This document shows, piece after piece, positions 51,291 through 63,038 of a DNA stretch of 64,000 bases; within the stretch, counting starts at the first letter, position 1, and every line of letters begins with the position of its first letter. The stretch spans positions 45,555,269 to 45,619,268 of the forward strand of contig OX439041.1 in NCBI GenBank assembly GCA_949317995.1, given 5' to 3'. The position numbers and the translations under genes were made by a program. Source of the stretch: Acholoe squamosa. Taxonomy: Eukaryota > Annelida > Polychaeta > Phyllodocida > Polynoidae. The notes beneath the pieces are model-generated. The model did not search any database. It was not told the DNA's origin and saw only the letters and a list, made by a program, of their open reading frames with translations.

Positions 51291-52476
51291 TCAGTCTCTC
51301 TGTTGTGTTTGACAAAGAGTCCCTGACACTGATGTGATATGGGTTCAATACGGGCCTAGCATATTGCTAGTGCTAGCTAGGTTTATCAACCAGGTGCCTC
51401 ATGTAGTCGGGGGCTAGATTCACCTTTGGCCTCTTTGAATAGTTTAATTTGACTACCTGCTAATTAATTACTATCCATTGGAATTCTCTATGAATTATAT
51501 CTATAGGTTCCCCATATCAACATCATCAACTAGGTAATCCTGAAATAAGTGAAATGTTTGAAATAGAAGAGCAAAAGATTATTGAAATTTCTGTTTGATA
51601 CCATAGCTCAGACAATCAGGGCATTGACTCCCTATCAGTGCTATCACCTTACTTCACACCTAAAACAATCAGGGGTACTTGGGGTGATTAAGATAAGGGC
51701 CAGTGTGCAGCTTGTCAGGCTTATCACTGACCATTGTTCTGGAAGCTGATAAGAAATTTACCAAGAATGCACTGCTCTGGAGTCGGGGGCCTTACCAAGA
51801 TGGCGACCTCCATAGCCTAATATGCTAATGCCCTATACAGTATAGCTAAAATACAATTTCACTGTCCTTGAAGACCAACGCATTGATCCCGTTCAGAAAG
51901 TGAGCATGAATCATACTGAGTGCTCAACCTAAATGCTTTCATAAGCCACTTTCCAAATACACCACATAAACAATATTCCATATTGAAAGGCAGATCGAAT
52001 ATTGAAGCAAAATTCCTCAAATCTGAAAAAAACACGGTATATACATAAATATATTAAAAATGCCATTCTTTTAAACATTTTTACATGTGTTTAGAAGGAT
52101 ATTGTATTTGCAAAAACGTAATATGATTTGTGGGTTTGTGGAGGATTAATTAGATGTCAATAGTGTAAGAGAGAAAACGTGAATAAAGAGGTCACATTTC
52201 TATTCTATATGACTATAACCATATAATGAATCTTAGGCCTCCAACATAAATAACAGAATGGAGGTGGTAGGTTCCTTTTGACTAATGAGTTCAGAATCGA
52301 AATGAACCAGATGCATTATGCATATTATTTCCTAATATCCTCTGTACTCTTTTAATGTCACAGTTAGATCATTTAGGAGGAGAAAATAATTTAATTACAA
52401 TCTTAAACATATCCGTATGCCCTCATAAACTTAATCTTTTATGAGCGTTACGTTCACACCATATTATATGACCATG
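51287..52476. other. Gene B intron 1, nothing recognised
   Basis: AT-rich intron sequence without exon-like open frames. Confidence 0.5.
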
Positions 52477-52698
52477 CCCAGCAAATTGTCGTGAGTCCTC
52501 GTCAACCTGTGTGAAGTGGCTCACACATGTCGCTAGATGGAACACAACGTCGTTATAACACAAGATCACCAGGAATAGCAATTTCTATGCCACATGAGTC
52601 TAACACACAGTGGCGAAAGATGACGGAATGAGTTATCACTCAAAAAGGAGTCACCATTGATGACCAATCATGGCGACAGATGACGACAATTTGCTGGG
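52477..52698. mobile_element. Short copy (222 bp) of the CCCAGCAAATTGTCG TIR element
   Basis: It has both terminal regions of the long copies (CCCAGCAAATTGTCGTGA ... GACGACAATTTGCTGGG) but lacks the central unique part and both minisatellites. TG flanks both sides. It lies in gene B intron 1 and appears to be the basic unit or a deletion product. Confidence 0.88.
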
Positions 52699-53644
52699 TG
52701 CATTGCCATGTTTGATTGATAAGCATGCTCGGCGGCCTTCCGCCTCCTTAACCATTTAAGAGGGGTGTATACTATATAATACACGTAATTAAACACATTT
52801 TACTTTAGGTTACCATGATTCGTGGACAAAACTTGGCAGGTTACTCAACAGGGCCTACATTCAGTTGCCATCATGGCCCTGTGGTATTAATGACCTGTCA
52901 AATGCCTTGCAGCAATCTCCAAAGTAGCATCCATACAGTCCGTAAAGGACTAACATAATAAAACATGTCAGGATTTATTCTGTATGAAAACCCGCTGAAT
53001 TGCCCCTATTTCTGTAAGCTGAAGTGGACCTGAATGAAGTGTATCTTTACATTTGTTTTAAAGAATTTTCATATCAAACTAGAGCTGTACTTATCTTCAT
53101 TTAATTATCATGATCTAGCTTATTACTTTCAGGCCCAAAAAGAGTTTGTTTCTGGTAACCCGACCGACCTCAGCTAAAGAGTGCCGACCTCCGAAGTTTT
53201 CGAAGATTTTTTCAAATTTTTCAAGATTTTTTTAAGATTTGTTTTCAAAATTTTCGAGATTCTTTTCCAAAATTGTTATTTGACACGTGCACACATATTT
53301 TCCAATCATTTTCTCATTTCCCATGCAGGAAATGAACATTTCTTACACCCACCAGTGAAAACCTAGCAATTAGTGACTATAATGAGGCCTTGGATGCAAT
53401 TTAAAAAAAAGAAGTCCGACCTACCGACCTTAACGTTTTGGACCATGTTCCCGGAAACACAGTTTTTGTTGCCTAGCCTGCCTCTGACTGTACACGTCCT
53501 TCCTGGCTAAACTATCATGGCATTGGATTAGTGTAATCTAACTATAACTCATATTTCACTTTCACACGTTACCATATTGAATCACCGCAGTTTCTCATCA
53601 ACTAACACACAAAATATATAACTACTGTTACTTCCCTATCTCAG
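52699..53644. other. Rest of gene B intron 1, nothing recognised
   Basis: It contains repeated GACCTACCGACC/GACCGACCTC words around 53160-53450 and T/A-rich sequence. No gene. Confidence 0.45.
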
Positions 53645-53893
53645 AGTGTTATCGAGAGGGTGACATCGTGTTGGATGCCTATAACCGTTGTAAATACAGA
53701 GTATGTGAGAAGGTAGAACCAGAGCACGGCTATGGCCACTTTGAGCTCAAGGACAAGGAGTGTGCCAAGGGTAGCGGTGTACCCTACTTCCTGCTCCAGC
53801 AGTACATGCACGGTGTGTATGCTGGACACCGTTTCATCGGCAGCCATCTTGCCTCTACTGTCTGTGGAGACAAGTATGTGAAGGAATGCACTG
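53645..53893 (+). CDS. Gene B exon 2: cysteine module
   Basis: CTATCTCAG|AG opens and CTG|GTAAGA closes (phase 1 in and out, 83 codons). It reads CYREGDIVLDAYNRCKYRVC near the start and CGDKYVKEC at the end. This exon equals exons 2 and 3 of gene A without the intron and without the long Gly/Tyr/His repeat. The middle part (GVPYFLLQQYMHGVYAGHRF) aligns with gene A's VNKYNHAHYLATH region only loosely. Six cysteines are conserved in order between the two proteins. Confidence 0.88.
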
Positions 53894-54199
53894 GTAAGAA
53901 GAAACATAGGACCACCTGACCTTTAATACATACTTTTCTATAACCTTATTTCTAATGGTCAAATCACACAGTGTGGAAAAGGTCACAATAGCAATATAAT
54001 TCAGTGAGGCAGGACACCTTGGCAATTTATGGCATTCATCTCATTTGAAAAGCAAAGATCGAATCATTTAGATTGTGTTTTCAAATACCTCTTATCCCAA
54101 AGGAATCAAAGACACAACTATTTAGAGCCCAGTGATGGAAATTGTATTAAATTTTATGCAATTATAAGAGCTGTGCTCTTTTTTTTTTACTATTCTTAG

Positions 54200-54336
54200 C
54201 TCGTCAAGGTTATGGTTATGGACATGGATATGGTCATGGTTATGGACATCAAGGATACTATGTCGCCCCTTATGGACACGTCCAACATAATGCCTACCCC
54301 ACAGTGAAGAAGGAGGAGGAGAAGACATCTGAATAA
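54200..54336 (+). CDS. Gene B exon 3: Gly/Tyr/His repeat and acidic/basic tail
   Basis: TATTCTTAG|CT opens. The frame reads ARQGYGYGHGYGHGYGHQGY, then YVAPYGHVQHNAYP and VKKEEEKTSE, with TAA at 54334-54336. GYGH repeats of this kind occur in histidine-rich structural proteins of invertebrates, and the role here is inferred. An AATAAA lies 32 nt after the stop. In gene B the repeat is C-terminal, while in gene A it lies before the last cysteine pair, so the repeat block has moved or arisen twice. Confidence 0.88.
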
Positions 54337-54367
54337 TATATCACCATATATGTACATCTTTCTTACA

Positions 54368-54373
54368 AATAAA
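54368..54373 (+). terminator. Polyadenylation signal of gene B
   Basis: AATAAA, 32 nt after the stop codon, in an AT-rich 3' untranslated region. Confidence 0.75.
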
Positions 54374-54750
54374 ATTTATATTTATGACATAACTGTGTTG
54401 AACTCTTTCTTATGGATAGATTTTATACTTACATAGCTGTTCGGATATTCATTACCGCGTAAATGCCTTTTTGTTTAAATTGATTGCTTTATCTGGCTAA
54501 TCCTGAAAAGCTTCAACTGTATGGTGTTATTTGGCAAATAATACTCATTAAACTCAAACACAATGGTAATTATAGTACTGTTAACTCAAGTTTATTTTCG
54601 CACAGCCATATGACCAGTATAACTGTCTCACCTTCACATATATAATTACAATATGATAATTCCCATTTCCTCCAACTTGTGCCTGATGTCCATATGCGCG
54701 GACATAGATACCTTTGGAAGTGATACTTTACCATACTCACTCCCTCACTA

Positions 54751-56445
54751 CCCAGCAAATTGTCGTGACTCCTCGTCAACCTGTGTGAAGTGGCTCACAC
54801 ATGTCGCTAGATGGAACACGACGTCGCTATAGCACAAGATCACCAGGAATAGCAATGGTGGTGATCACATGGCCTCACCTCAGATGGCGAGGATGGTGAT
54901 CACTCAGACTCACCAGGGATGGCGACGTGGGTGATCACTCACCTCGCTAGATGAAACACGCACCTCGTCATAGCACATGTTCACCAGGGATGGCGAGGAT
55001 CGTGATCACTCATCCTTACCAGCGATGGCGACATGAGTGATCACTCACTTCGCTAGATGAGACGCACACCACGTCATAATGCACATTCACCATGGATGGC
55101 AAGGATTGTGATCAGTCACCTTGCTAGATAAAACGCGTACCTCGTGATAGCACAGGTTCACCACAGATGGTGAGGATCTTGATCACCCACACTCACCAGG
55201 GATGGCGACACCAGTGATCACTCACCTCGCTAGATGAAACGCACACCATGCCATGGCGCATGTTCACCACGGTTGGCGAGGATCGTGATGACTCACACTC
55301 ACCAGGGATGGCAAGGCGGTTGATCACTCACCTTGCTAGATGAAACGCGCACCACGTCATAGCGCAGGTTCACCATGGATGGCAAGAGTGGTGATCACTC
55401 AGACTCACCAGTGATGGCGACGCTGGTGATCACTCACCTTGTTAGATGAAAAGCTCATGATCATCGACATTGGTAATCATGCAGCCTCACATCTGCCAGA
55501 TCAAAGTATGTTTTGCCAGAGAAGGTATTGCCATATGTATCTTCCCTCTAACCACAGACAAGGTGTTCATGTTGATATTTCCCTATGTATTTTTCCTGTA
55601 ACCAGAGAAAAGGTGTTTATGGATAGTTGCTTTCATTTTAGAGATACCTCTATCTAAATTCAATTGATATTCTCTCTATATTATCTTGTTTGATTTAACT
55701 CTGAAGTATTACATGGAAATCAGTATGAAACAAAGCACATTTGATACATATGGGACTTATACTTCATGCCCACACTTCCTAGATAGGCTATATGTTGAAC
55801 AGTGGTGCTGTCTCAACAACTTTGGCAATGGTGGTGATAAGTTGCCACTGTGAGTGAGAGTGACTGACAGATGATGCAATCCTCAGAGAGCATTGACTTG
55901 GAGTGACACAAATTCACGCATTGAGTGAGACAAAGGCTGGCAATGGTGGTGATAAGTGGCCATTCTTAGTGAGAGTGAGTGACAGATGATGCAATCCTTA
56001 GAGAGCATTGACATGGAGTGACACAAGTTCACGCATTGAGTGAGACCAATGTTGGCAATGGTAGTGATAAGTCGCCATTTTGTTGAGAGTTGAAGCCAGT
56101 GGCACGGGAGCGGTACATAATCACACAGTGAGTCAGATCCATGTTGGCGATGCTTGTGATAAGCCGCCATTCTGAGTGAGAGTTGACAGTCAGTGGCACA
56201 TACTCATGCAGTGAGTTAGATCCATGTTGGCGATGGTGGTGATAAGTCACCATGCTTTGTGAGGGATGACAAGGGGTGGCACATACTCACGCAGTGAGTG
56301 AGATCATGTTGGTGACTGTTGTGATAAATTGCCATGCCATGTGAGACTGACACACAGTGGCGAAAGATGACGCAGTGAGTTATCACTCAGAAAGGAGTCA
56401 CCATTGATGACCAATCATGGCGACAGATAACGACAATTTGCTGGG
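54751..56445. mobile_element. TIR element with internal minisatellites, copy 2 (1.7 kb, inverted relative to 30488-32700)
   Basis: CCCAGCAAATTGTCGTGA to AACGACAATTTGCTGGG, flanked by TA on both sides. The order is reversed relative to the copy at 30.5 kb: GTGATCAC-rich array (~54840-55440), near-identical ~350-bp unique centre (55440-55800), then the TTATCACCACCAT-type array (~55820-56330). The arrays are shorter than in copy 1. No transposase. Confidence 0.87.
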
Positions 56446-56454
56446 TACACTATG

Positions 56455-56476
56455 ACAAACAAACAAACAAACAAAC
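56455..56476. repeat. (AAAC)n microsatellite
   Basis: Five AAAC units next to the TIR element end. Confidence 0.85.
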
Positions 56477-57110
56477 ATATCGCTTTGTAATACTAAACTA
56501 AACTGAACAAAGAAGGGAGTCAACATTGGAACAATTACATATCAATCCAATTAAAAGCTAAATTGCCAGTAAATTCAATTCACTTTATTCCAGGTAGCCG
56601 TCCAATAATCCTGTTATAGCTTCAGGGAACAGATCATTTATGTAATGCCCCCATGGGGGAATGAGGGACATTCTAGCCTTTAATCAATGCAGCAGAACCT
56701 GCATGGATCCCTCACACACTTTATCCAACATGAACCTGCAGGGCATTTCAAAACAATATCTATAGCTATGGTTTTGAAATGCCCTCCTGCACTACCTGCA
56801 CCATGTACACGGGCCAGAAGCCGAGCAGCAAGCAAACAGGCAACATAGACATCAGCTATGCCATACAAGATAAGGCAAGCAATTCAACTACTCCCTTTTA
56901 CTATAACTTCCCCTAATGATTATAAGACAAAGTACAGTGAATCTAGCTTGACAATTTTCTGCTTTTGCCTATACAGACTAACCGTCCCAGATTAGTTTGA
57001 ATTTCATAAAAAGGGCAAACCATATCATGTAAAACTGAATGTAAGACGTAAAATCTAACATCATTGGCCTGCTTCTTATCAGTTTATGTGATAATCTCTA
57101 CACTATCGGG
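56477..57110. other. Intergenic, nothing recognised
   Basis: No supported exon. Around 56735-56790 GGGCATTTCAAAACA and TGTTTTGAAATGCCC-like words form an imperfect inverted repeat. Confidence 0.4.
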
Positions 57111-57220
57111 ACTGGAGATAATTTCTTAACACACTACGACTGGAACCCATAGGAATAGCATAGGTTTGCTTGTCATATGGGCTGGGTACAATCGTAGTGC
57201 CATAGGAAACTATCTCCAGT
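57111..57220. mobile_element. MITE-like 110-bp inverted repeat
   Basis: ACTGGAGATAATTTCTTA...CACTACGA at the left matches the reverse complement of the right end (ACTGGAGATAGTTTCCTA...CACTACGA). A similar left half occurs near 39005-39030. Confidence 0.6.
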
Positions 57221-58258
57221 TAGATATTTAAAAAAAAGTGATGAATTAACCATTGATTCAAATGATTTGAAATAACCTCCTGCAGTCTTTGCAGAAAGAG
57301 GAAAACCACAGGTTATCTTCTGGAGGTGAGCATTAAAATCAGAACCAGTAAGTTTGTGTGCCACTCGATAGAGACAAAGCCACATAAACCCCATTGGTAT
57401 TCCTGTGAAAATAAGGAAGGATATTGCATTTGTCACGGCTAGTTGACCTTTAGATTTTATGATTCTTAAGGGCACAGGGACAGTAGTCATGGAAGCTTTT
57501 AATACTATGTGCTTAATCTTAATATAAACTTACAACGACAATGCAATATACCTAAGCCGCAGCATGGGGTGTCCGTTGGAAGTGGCAGGGGATATTTTGG
57601 GTTTAGGGTGACATTTCACCTTCTCCAACATGCAGCAGGTATTAGGCTACCTGGATATTAAAGCTTATCAACATATACCAGTGGACAAACAGACAATACA
57701 GGCAAGGACGATGTAATTGAGACAAGCTAAGCACTTTCGATACAGGCTGTTACCATGGCTACATTTTAGCAGGTGGTCTAAGGCAGGGAATTGGCAAGTT
57801 TCTACAGCTGTGTCCCACATCGGTTTGATGGCAATCCAGACGATATTGGAGCATTTAATGGCATTTGCGAGTGTACACATGGGTTTGGGTAATATTCAAG
57901 AACCTAGCATATAAAGCCTATGATATTTCAGGAATATGTTCAATATTTTTACACTGCAGCAAACAGAAGTCATATTCATAATCAATGTGTAGATCATGGC
58001 GGTTTTGAAATAAATTTCTGTGAAATGTGTGGAAATTCGGAGGTACGTATGTATTCCACATGCTGCACCTTTCTGGTATAATGTTTATTATTCAGTCTAT
58101 ATGATTATGTGCCATACATACCATAGATGATAACAGCTAAACATAGCGTCGGGTAAAACACTTGAATTTGTGCATTGTGAGGGTATTCTGCACATCATAA
58201 ACATAAGTCATAGGATGGACATTTAAGATGCACCTGCAGAATTGAGCCAATATTTGCA
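57221..58258. other. Intergenic, nothing recognised
   Basis: No exon or repeat that I can support. Several open frames of 65-105 codons lack motifs. Confidence 0.4.
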
Positions 58259-58380
58259 ACGGGCCATTTCATAACGTACTGCGATAGCACTCAGTGCATT
58301 AACTGGGAAGTCCCGTACCATTCCTATGGGGTACGGCTTGAAGGATCCAGTTGTATTATGATAAGAAATGGCCTCCTGAT
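58259..58380. mobile_element. MITE-like inverted repeat
   Basis: GGGCCATTTCATAA at the left against AGGCCATTTCTTATCATAAT from the right end. The centre shares ATTCCTATGGGG with the segment at 39071-39085. Confidence 0.45.
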
Positions 58381-58984
58381 GGAAAATTGAGAGGTAGGCA
58401 ATATTGTCAGACCTGCAGTTGTTGATTCTGCAGAGTACACCGCTAGGAATATATAGATAGGCTCGTGGAAATCTAAGTACTTAGATATATATTATAGAAA
58501 CTTATAAAAGAGCATAATTCTGTGGTAGAAATATGAATCATTATATTAGTACAGAAGGATATGTTACATGATGATTATGCTTGTACATGTATGTTAAGGT
58601 GTGGAAAGTAACTCTACAGATATGGAGCCCGAAGTTTGCACTTCTCCTTTTTGATATCCACTTCGGATATTGCAAGACACAAAAGTAATACAATAAAAAA
58701 CTTTTATCACTTATCTCTATTATCAAACATCCCCTTTATCAGGGCTATACTGATGTCGAATCCTGCTGCAATTATTACAAAACCTTTATTGTCCACGAAT
58801 TCAAATTTGAATTATATGCAGTGAAAAAGAAGTTAAGCCATTTCTTTCAATCAAGTACACAATGTACAATTAAATGTGACATGCGAGTCAAATGTGTTGA
58901 TTTGAGTTTATGTTTTGGGTTTAATAGTATGAAAGATTAAGAGATGATACTAACAAAATCATCATCCTGTGTTTTATTTTATAG

Positions 58985-59076
58985 TTTTAATCACAATGTG
59001 TCTGCAAATGATCTCTTTGAAGAATTCTTGTATAATCAGAGTTACAATCCAAACATTCGACCTGAGAATACACATG
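58985..59076 (+). CDS. Cys-loop ligand-gated ion channel, N-terminal exon
   Basis: TTTATAG|T opens and G|GTGAGT closes (phase 2 in, phase 1 out). It reads FNHNVSANDLFEEFLYNQSY then NPNIRPENTHG. A short helix followed by 'L....YNP.IRP' is the start of the extracellular ligand-binding domain in pentameric (nicotinic/GABA/glycine-type) channels. The signal peptide exon should lie upstream and was not found. The subtype and ligand cannot be told from this piece. Confidence 0.65.
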
Positions 59077-59320
59077 GTGAGTATGCAAAAGTTTTCATTT
59101 TGATAAAGTGTGAGGAGACTTTGTGACATTTCTATTGAGTATCGTTAAATCATTTCATCATCGTGATGTGCAGGACTATATCTATTCCATTAATCTTTTT
59201 CCCTATAACGGTAGACACTCTTATAATCATTACCTGAAAATTATGCCTCTACAATGTCAGACCACCTCTGCCACCCCAGTTAATATAAAACTCGCTTGAC
59301 ACTGGTCATATATAGTGAAC
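59077..59320. other. Intron of the channel gene
   Basis: Nothing recognised. Confidence 0.4.
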
Positions 59321-59442
59321 AAGTAATTAATGGATATGTCATGACGCGTGACTGATATCAAACAATAACATGCAACTTGGGGGCCTCGCCCCCTCGTTGC
59401 ATGTTATTGTTTGATATCAGGCACAAGTCCATTAACTACAAG
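59321..59442. repeat. Foldback element with a perfect 25-bp hairpin
   Basis: 59352-59376 (CTGATATCAAACAATAACAT then GCAAC) is the exact reverse complement of 59396-59420. The loop itself contains GGGGGC/GCCCCC. Outside it, AAGTAATTAATGGA and TCCATTAACTAC form a further imperfect inverted pair. A short tandem repeat AAGTCCATTAACTAC follows. Confidence 0.8.
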
Positions 59443-59623
59443 TCCATTAACTACAATATTTTCATTAACTACTTATTTTATTACACAATTAATCAATAAA
59501 TAATCAAAAGAATATCAATAAATTCAATTTGAAAAAAAAATTCTTCACCTCCCCATGGGACTCGAAGCCTGCCATAGTGTATGTACACACAAGGTTTGAC
59601 AGCTTGCACTGCAAAAAAAGATG

Positions 59624-59695
59624 AACCAGACCTGGACGCGAACACCTGTACCTAGGGTTAGGAGTCTGACTTGCTATCCATTAAACCATAGCCAC
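59624..59695 (-). ncRNA. Degenerate tRNA-derived sequence (possible SINE head)
   Basis: The minus strand has an A-box-like TGGTTTAATGG and, at the right distance, a B-box-like GTGTTCGCGTCC, with an anticodon-loop-like CTCCTAA (Arg-type) between. The stems pair poorly, so it is not a working tRNA. Confidence 0.35.
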
Positions 59696-59968
59696 AGGCG
59701 TCTGGACATTGTCGCGGTGTGATACTGGTGTGATTGCCTCTATGATTACAATGCCATTCTCACCTTGCGCACATGACAAGCTGGGGTCCCTACTGACCAG
59801 GCCAAACCTATGGCATTGTGTATATACAGGCAAACACACACTGTTACTCATCATCCCCTGTGGGGCAATCCATAGGATGCTGGCATAGGGAGCAGTAGGG
59901 TATGGGTTCGACCCCTACCTCTGACAATGAAATTCCCGTAGGTTTTAACATGTGACATGTATTGTGTG

Positions 59969-60019
59969 CCTGTTATCCTTGGATAACAGCAATGGGTGCC
60001 TGTTATCCATGGATAACAG
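59969..60019. repeat. Two adjacent 20-bp palindromes
   Basis: CTGTTATCCTTGGATAACAG (59970-59989) and the perfect palindrome CTGTTATCCATGGATAACAG (60000-60019) sit in a directly repeated context GTGCCTGTTATCC. Confidence 0.8.
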
Positions 60020-62420
60020 CACACCTTACAATAGCCATGATGCATGCATCATGGCATGCAATATCGACAGGTATCAGAACGGGAATATCCAGAAAAAGCT
60101 CCCAAAATCACAGAAGTCATGTAATAACCTGCAATATCGCTGCAGGACCAGTTTGACATTGTCAGACTGCTGGACAAATTGACTGGCTGTGACCTTGGGA
60201 CCTTGGGTTTTAAGTTTTTACGCTTGTATATCGGACCATTATCAAGGGGTTTACAGATTTACAGGCTAAAACAAAAAAGCAAATTAGTTGAATGATTGAA
60301 ATGGTAAGTTATTGTTTTTTTCTTTATTTCTTTCCTGATAATCATGATCTTAAGGTATTCGGTCCTGCCAAAATTAATCCAGGCCTGTGGAGTAAATACC
60401 CACAGGACAAAATGGCCTGCATGATGAAAAGCCTTTTGTATACAGACTGGCATTCTGCAAGTTTACTACTCCCATCTCAGGGTGCTTCTGTTGGCTAATG
60501 GCTTCCTGTACTTGCCAATATACCGATGCTGATCAAACATTGTTCATCTTACACCAATATTTATGATGTTGACAAGACGTAGGGAACCAGCTTATCTTGA
60601 GTGTATAATACTTAGCTTTAAGCAGTTGTTCTCCCCGACAAAAGGGGGATTCATATAAAGCACAGGCTTTCACTCACTGACACTGAAACCAGAAAACTTC
60701 TAGATCCTATTTTGAAGATACTGCTGCCCAGTGGTGGGAAATGTCACACCTGTCTGCATAAATTATTGAAGTTTGAATGTTTTGTTTGGCATTTACCCAA
60801 ACACCTTTTTGAGATGTGATCCTTCATTTTCACTGGGGTGGTAATCGGTCCATCCTGAATATGCTTGCTAACGAAATATGAATAGACCAAAAAGTAGACT
60901 TTTTTAAACCTGCTATTTTGTAAGACCAGCTTGAGAGGACAGACCAGATCTTTACGTGCCATTATCACCTGGAAGTGTACAATACTGCCCAATTACATTT
61001 CTCATTCTATAATCTCTTTGATTTCTGAACTAGTGGGAATTCAATCCTGGCAGGTGTATCTAATTTTTCAGATAAAAAGACAGTTGTTCAGGTACAAATA
61101 AGAATAAATCTGATCAGCGATGTCGACCAACTCAGCCAGGTCAGTTCAATTAGCCCTAATTATAAGCATCCATGAAATCCATAGGCTTTTCTTGCTTAGG
61201 GCAAATCAACTCAGAATAATTTTAAGATAAAGCCGCATTCATCCATTCCCCCTAAAGAGTAAAGCAGGCCTATTTACAATGTAAATGAAAGTATGGTTGT
61301 TATATTATGGGGTAAACAACAACGCATGTGTGTCTAACAATGGGGCAGACATGTCTACGTGATTGAATCCTTGATGTACCCAAGACCAGAAAGCCATTCT
61401 GTCTAATTCACATTGATACACACTTTCTTCATGAAGAAATTGCCGATTCTATAACCAATTATATATGCGAGAAAGTAGGCCTACCAAGTGCGCTTGAAGT
61501 GTTATCTTCCTTACCGGTTTTAAGCTATGAAACCTATTTAATATTTTAGGTACATGCCCACAGGGTGAAATTTTAGGTTTTTTGAAATAACCTCCAGATC
61601 TAGTAAAATAACCACATGGAAAATATAGTGAAAAGGAATAAAATATGATACATTGTATTTTTCTCTGATTGGAACCTAGAAATAAAACAGTACGTTTTTA
61701 TCAATGTCATCATTTAAATTTCTCCTTGTTGGTGTGGAGAGACTCTACCTATGAAACATTGTTTTGAAGCAGTTTCCTTTGACCAGACTGGCTTATTGCT
61801 TTGTTAGTTAAGTAGGTTTAGCTGATGAGGAGTAATGGTGCACAAACGGTGCATCCATCTTCTCTCCTCCTGGTTCCTATCCAATTGACCCTCCCATGAA
61901 GTTGCAGCACTACTGTAGAAGGAATTGCGACCTCTCAACCTCATTGGGAGGCACAACCCCATGGATTTAAACCCAGGATTTAATCAACCCCAGAGAAACT
62001 GAAAACCTTGGGGTTTTCACTGCTCATTGATCTAAACAAAAATTGATGAAACAATAAATTGCAGTAAAAATCATGTTACAACTCACAAAATATATACTGT
62101 TTTCATAGATTGGGGATATCTCTTGGATAAATTGATATATGATTGAGTCTTCCCTCCATCATCACTTCCAATTTATTTAGAGGGATACACTCTCACAGCA
62201 GACTCTCAATTACCCAGCCTTCCTCTGGAAATTCAGTTAGGTCACATGAGCAAATTGCTGCCTCCTCATTGGATAGCACTTTAGTTGTCATGGTCTTTTA
62301 ATAGTGGATGCTAAAAGTCAAAGTTGACACTTTGTGGTAGCGTACAGAAGGATGCAGACACATGGCTCCTTCCCTAATATTTACCTATGAAACTAATTAT
62401 AAACAAATAGGAATTTACAG
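60020..62420. other. Intron of the channel gene; expected middle exon not found
   Basis: The exons at 59076 and 62421 both break in phase 1, so a symmetrical exon of roughly 35-45 codons (the V.V....S...E..M.Y strand region) should lie between. I could not identify it. No other gene or large repeat is visible. Confidence 0.45.
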
Positions 62421-62627
62421 TGGAGATGATGCTACGGTTATTCTGGACCGACCCCCGGCTGCAGAATGACTTTGGGGGAAGGGTGGTTCTGTCAAAGGAA
62501 GGAGTGCTCTGGCAACCAAATATCTACTTCCCTAATGGGAAGACTTCTCTTCTCCATGAATTAATCTCATCGGTCCTAATCTTGTATACTTTATCACTGG
62601 AGATGGCAAAGTGGTACACAGCAGAAG
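62421..62627 (+). pseudogene. Cys-loop ligand-gated ion channel exon with a frame break
   Basis: TTTACAG|TG opens. The frame reads VEMMLRLFWTDPRL, then GVLWQPNIYFPNGKTSLLHE, which is the loop D / loop A region ('.RL.W.DPRL ... LW.P...F.N.K'). After 62560 the match jumps to another frame, NLIGPNLVYFITGDGKVVHS then RR, which is the following 'N.L......DG.V..S.R' strand, closed by AG|GTTAAT. One base is missing (or two extra) between 62558 and 62563. It could be a mutation or a sequencing error, so the gene may or may not be functional. Confidence 0.72.
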
Positions 62628-63038
62628 GTTAATGGTCAGTTCCCACGAAAATGGAGCACAGGCTCACTATACCTTTCCCCATCCATGTACACTTAACAGG
62701 GGGTCTACCCAAGAATAGAATAGGTTCTATTGAAGCTTCTTGGTCTAACTGCTATATTGTTTATACATTCACATTGCTGCTAACATTATCATACTATGGG
62801 TACCCACTTTTGCCCATGTAGTGATCTAATCTATGCCAATAACAGGGTAAAATGTGGATATTTCAAAGGTTTTCAACTAAAAAATATAAGTAAAACACAT
62901 TAGGTGATTTATTTGAGGTACAATAAGGTCCACAATAACACTTTTCATATGGACTATTGTAGAATTGAAAAACGAAGAGCTCATTTTCAATTATTTTCTT
63001 GTTATTTATAAGGAAAAATGTAGTTGTGTAATATTGGC
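62628..63038. other. Intron, nothing recognised
   Basis: AT-rich. The Cys-loop and membrane exons of the channel would be expected further downstream. Confidence 0.4.
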
